Shown piece after piece: positions 63,040 to 64,000 of a stretch of DNA of 64,000 bases. The DNA lies in contig CM038923.1 in NCBI GenBank assembly GCA_021904315.1, positions 7,322,038 through 7,386,037 of the forward strand, read 5' to 3'. The notes beneath the pieces are model-generated. The model did not search any database. It saw nothing but the letters and a program-made list of their open reading frames with translations, and was not told where the DNA came from. This DNA is from Sphagnum magellanicum. Lineage: Eukaryota; Streptophyta; Sphagnopsida; Sphagnales; Sphagnaceae. A program made the translations under genes and the position numbers. Each line of letters starts with the position of its first letter. Within the stretch, counting starts at the first letter, position 1.

Positions 63040-63400
63040 AATGTGTTGACACATGACACCATAGGACTGTTGCAATGTGGAAGAACATAATGTTGTTGTG
63101 TGGCAATATATAATGTTACCACATGGCAACATTCCTATGGTGCCACATTTCAAGTAAATGATTTGTAAAATGACCGTTTTTATTGGTTACTAGTAACATT
63201 TGACCATTAGTCAAAAGGTATTAGTCAAAATTCGAGTGAAAAGCACCACGCTACGGTTGGTCAAAAAAACCATTCCAATCATTATGAACTTGTTAAAATC
63301 AACTTCTCCTAAAAAACCAAGGGGTTTTTTTTATGCTTGTCATTTTGGGGTTCTTTTTTACTAGAAAACCTAGTTTGAAAAACTCGGAATTCTAGTAGTG
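63040..63400. mobile_element. CACTA-type right terminus
   Basis: The sequence ends AATTCTAGTAGTG at 63400, the mirror of a CACTACTAGAATT tip. Upstream are short direct and inverted motifs (GTTGCCACATGG/CCATGTGGCAACATT, CCACATGGCAAC) of the kind found near CACTA ends. The partner left end was not found in the window, so the element may be truncated or its other end diverged. The next three bases are TTG, the presumed target duplication on this side. Confidence 0.5.
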
Positions 63401-64000
63401 TTGTTTCAATCTACATTGCATTTTCTTTTTGGAATCGTACAAATTTCAAGAGAAAAAAGATGCCAATTTTTTATTTTCCTTTAAGGGTTGCCTAACAAAC
63501 TTTTCAACTAAGAAAATCATCTTCGAGTTTTAGGCCCACACACCTAAAAAACCCATTTTATTTTCTCATCTTCCACAAGAACCTACACCATCTAAAAAAC
63601 AACCTACAAAAAGTCCAAAGTTTTTTTTGATAGGTTGATGCCTACAAGTTGTAGTCTAATAATTAATCTCACTGAAACCCCAAGGAATCCATTAGAACAC
63701 AACTTTAAGACAAAACAAAAGCCTTAACCAAAACCAAAACACTATGTCAAGATTGAAAAAAATAAAAACAACCATTAATGAAATTTTATCCTCTAATTTT
63801 TTCTTCTTCATCTTTTGTTACTTATGGTTCTGACCCCTTCAATCTTCTTCCTATGTTAGGGTGCAATTCCCTAACCCCTCTTTCGCTTCCTCTCAATTAT
63901 TAATTTCCTTTTATTGTTATGTAGCTATATTATATGCAGTGATGTATAGATATAAATACTTGAGCTCATATTACTATGCATTATTAATGACAATCAATTT
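63401..64000. other. AT-rich flank, no gene recognised
   Basis: No coding or RNA feature seen. The last 50 bases loosely resemble part of 12391-12440, but too weakly to assign. Confidence 0.45.

Noticed and set aside
63950-64000. Weak resemblance of the window's right end to 12391-12440
   Set aside because: About 50 bases of loose AT-rich similarity with several gaps is not enough to call another repeat copy.
1-64000. CRISPR array, tRNA, rRNA, bacterial operon or organellar insertion
   Set aside because: None was recognised; direct repeats here are transposon arrays and minisatellites, and the only large gene is a spliced eukaryotic one.

Overview
This is nuclear DNA of a land plant with a large, repeat-rich, AT-rich genome. 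The evidence is a 23-exon cohesin gene with plant-type signatures, CACTA and hAT elements, a MULE-like transposase relic and a reverse transcriptase relic. The last two resemble families I associate with ferns and other seed-free plants, but that is an impression, not a computed result, and I do not name a species.

Layout. (1) 1-1901 holds probable LTR-retrotransposon debris, followed by a complete non-autonomous CACTA element (1905-4386) with a perfect 3-bp target duplication. (2) 4390-7269 is decayed sequence with one minus-strand coding relic. (3) 7270-18022 (copy A) and 20185-37523 (copy B) are two direct copies of one large segment. B is longer because of later insertions: a 5.6-kb block carrying a dead MULE-like transposase, a 318-bp hAT MITE whose empty site survives in A, and an expanded 43-bp tandem array. 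A keeps about 650 bp that B lacks. Each copy holds the same small two-exon gene for a predicted 118-residue membrane-anchored protein of unknown function. Upstream of each copy of that gene is a long near-perfect palindrome whose arms match each other better than they match the other copy. (4) 37524-41978 has no recognised gene. (5) 41979-53515, minus strand, is a complete SCC3 (STAG/SA-type) cohesin gene. All 23 coding exons join in frame into 1,506 residues. Its N-terminus carries an unusual block of nine lysine-rich/acidic repeats, and one intron appears to be GC-AG. A 5' leader with a probable intron lies upstream, to about 54.1 kb. (6) 54.1-64.0 kb is repeat-rich: a third copy of a dispersed repeat also present in A and B, a decayed reverse transcriptase (58440-59590, minus), ACCTACCT-type repeats and a CACTA-type terminus at 63400.

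Only SCC3 is a gene of known function. The duplicated two-exon gene with its palindromic upstream region is the best candidate for something undescribed. No rRNA, tRNA, CRISPR or organellar sequence was recognised. All exon joins were derived by hand from splice signals, reading frame and family similarity, not from transcripts.
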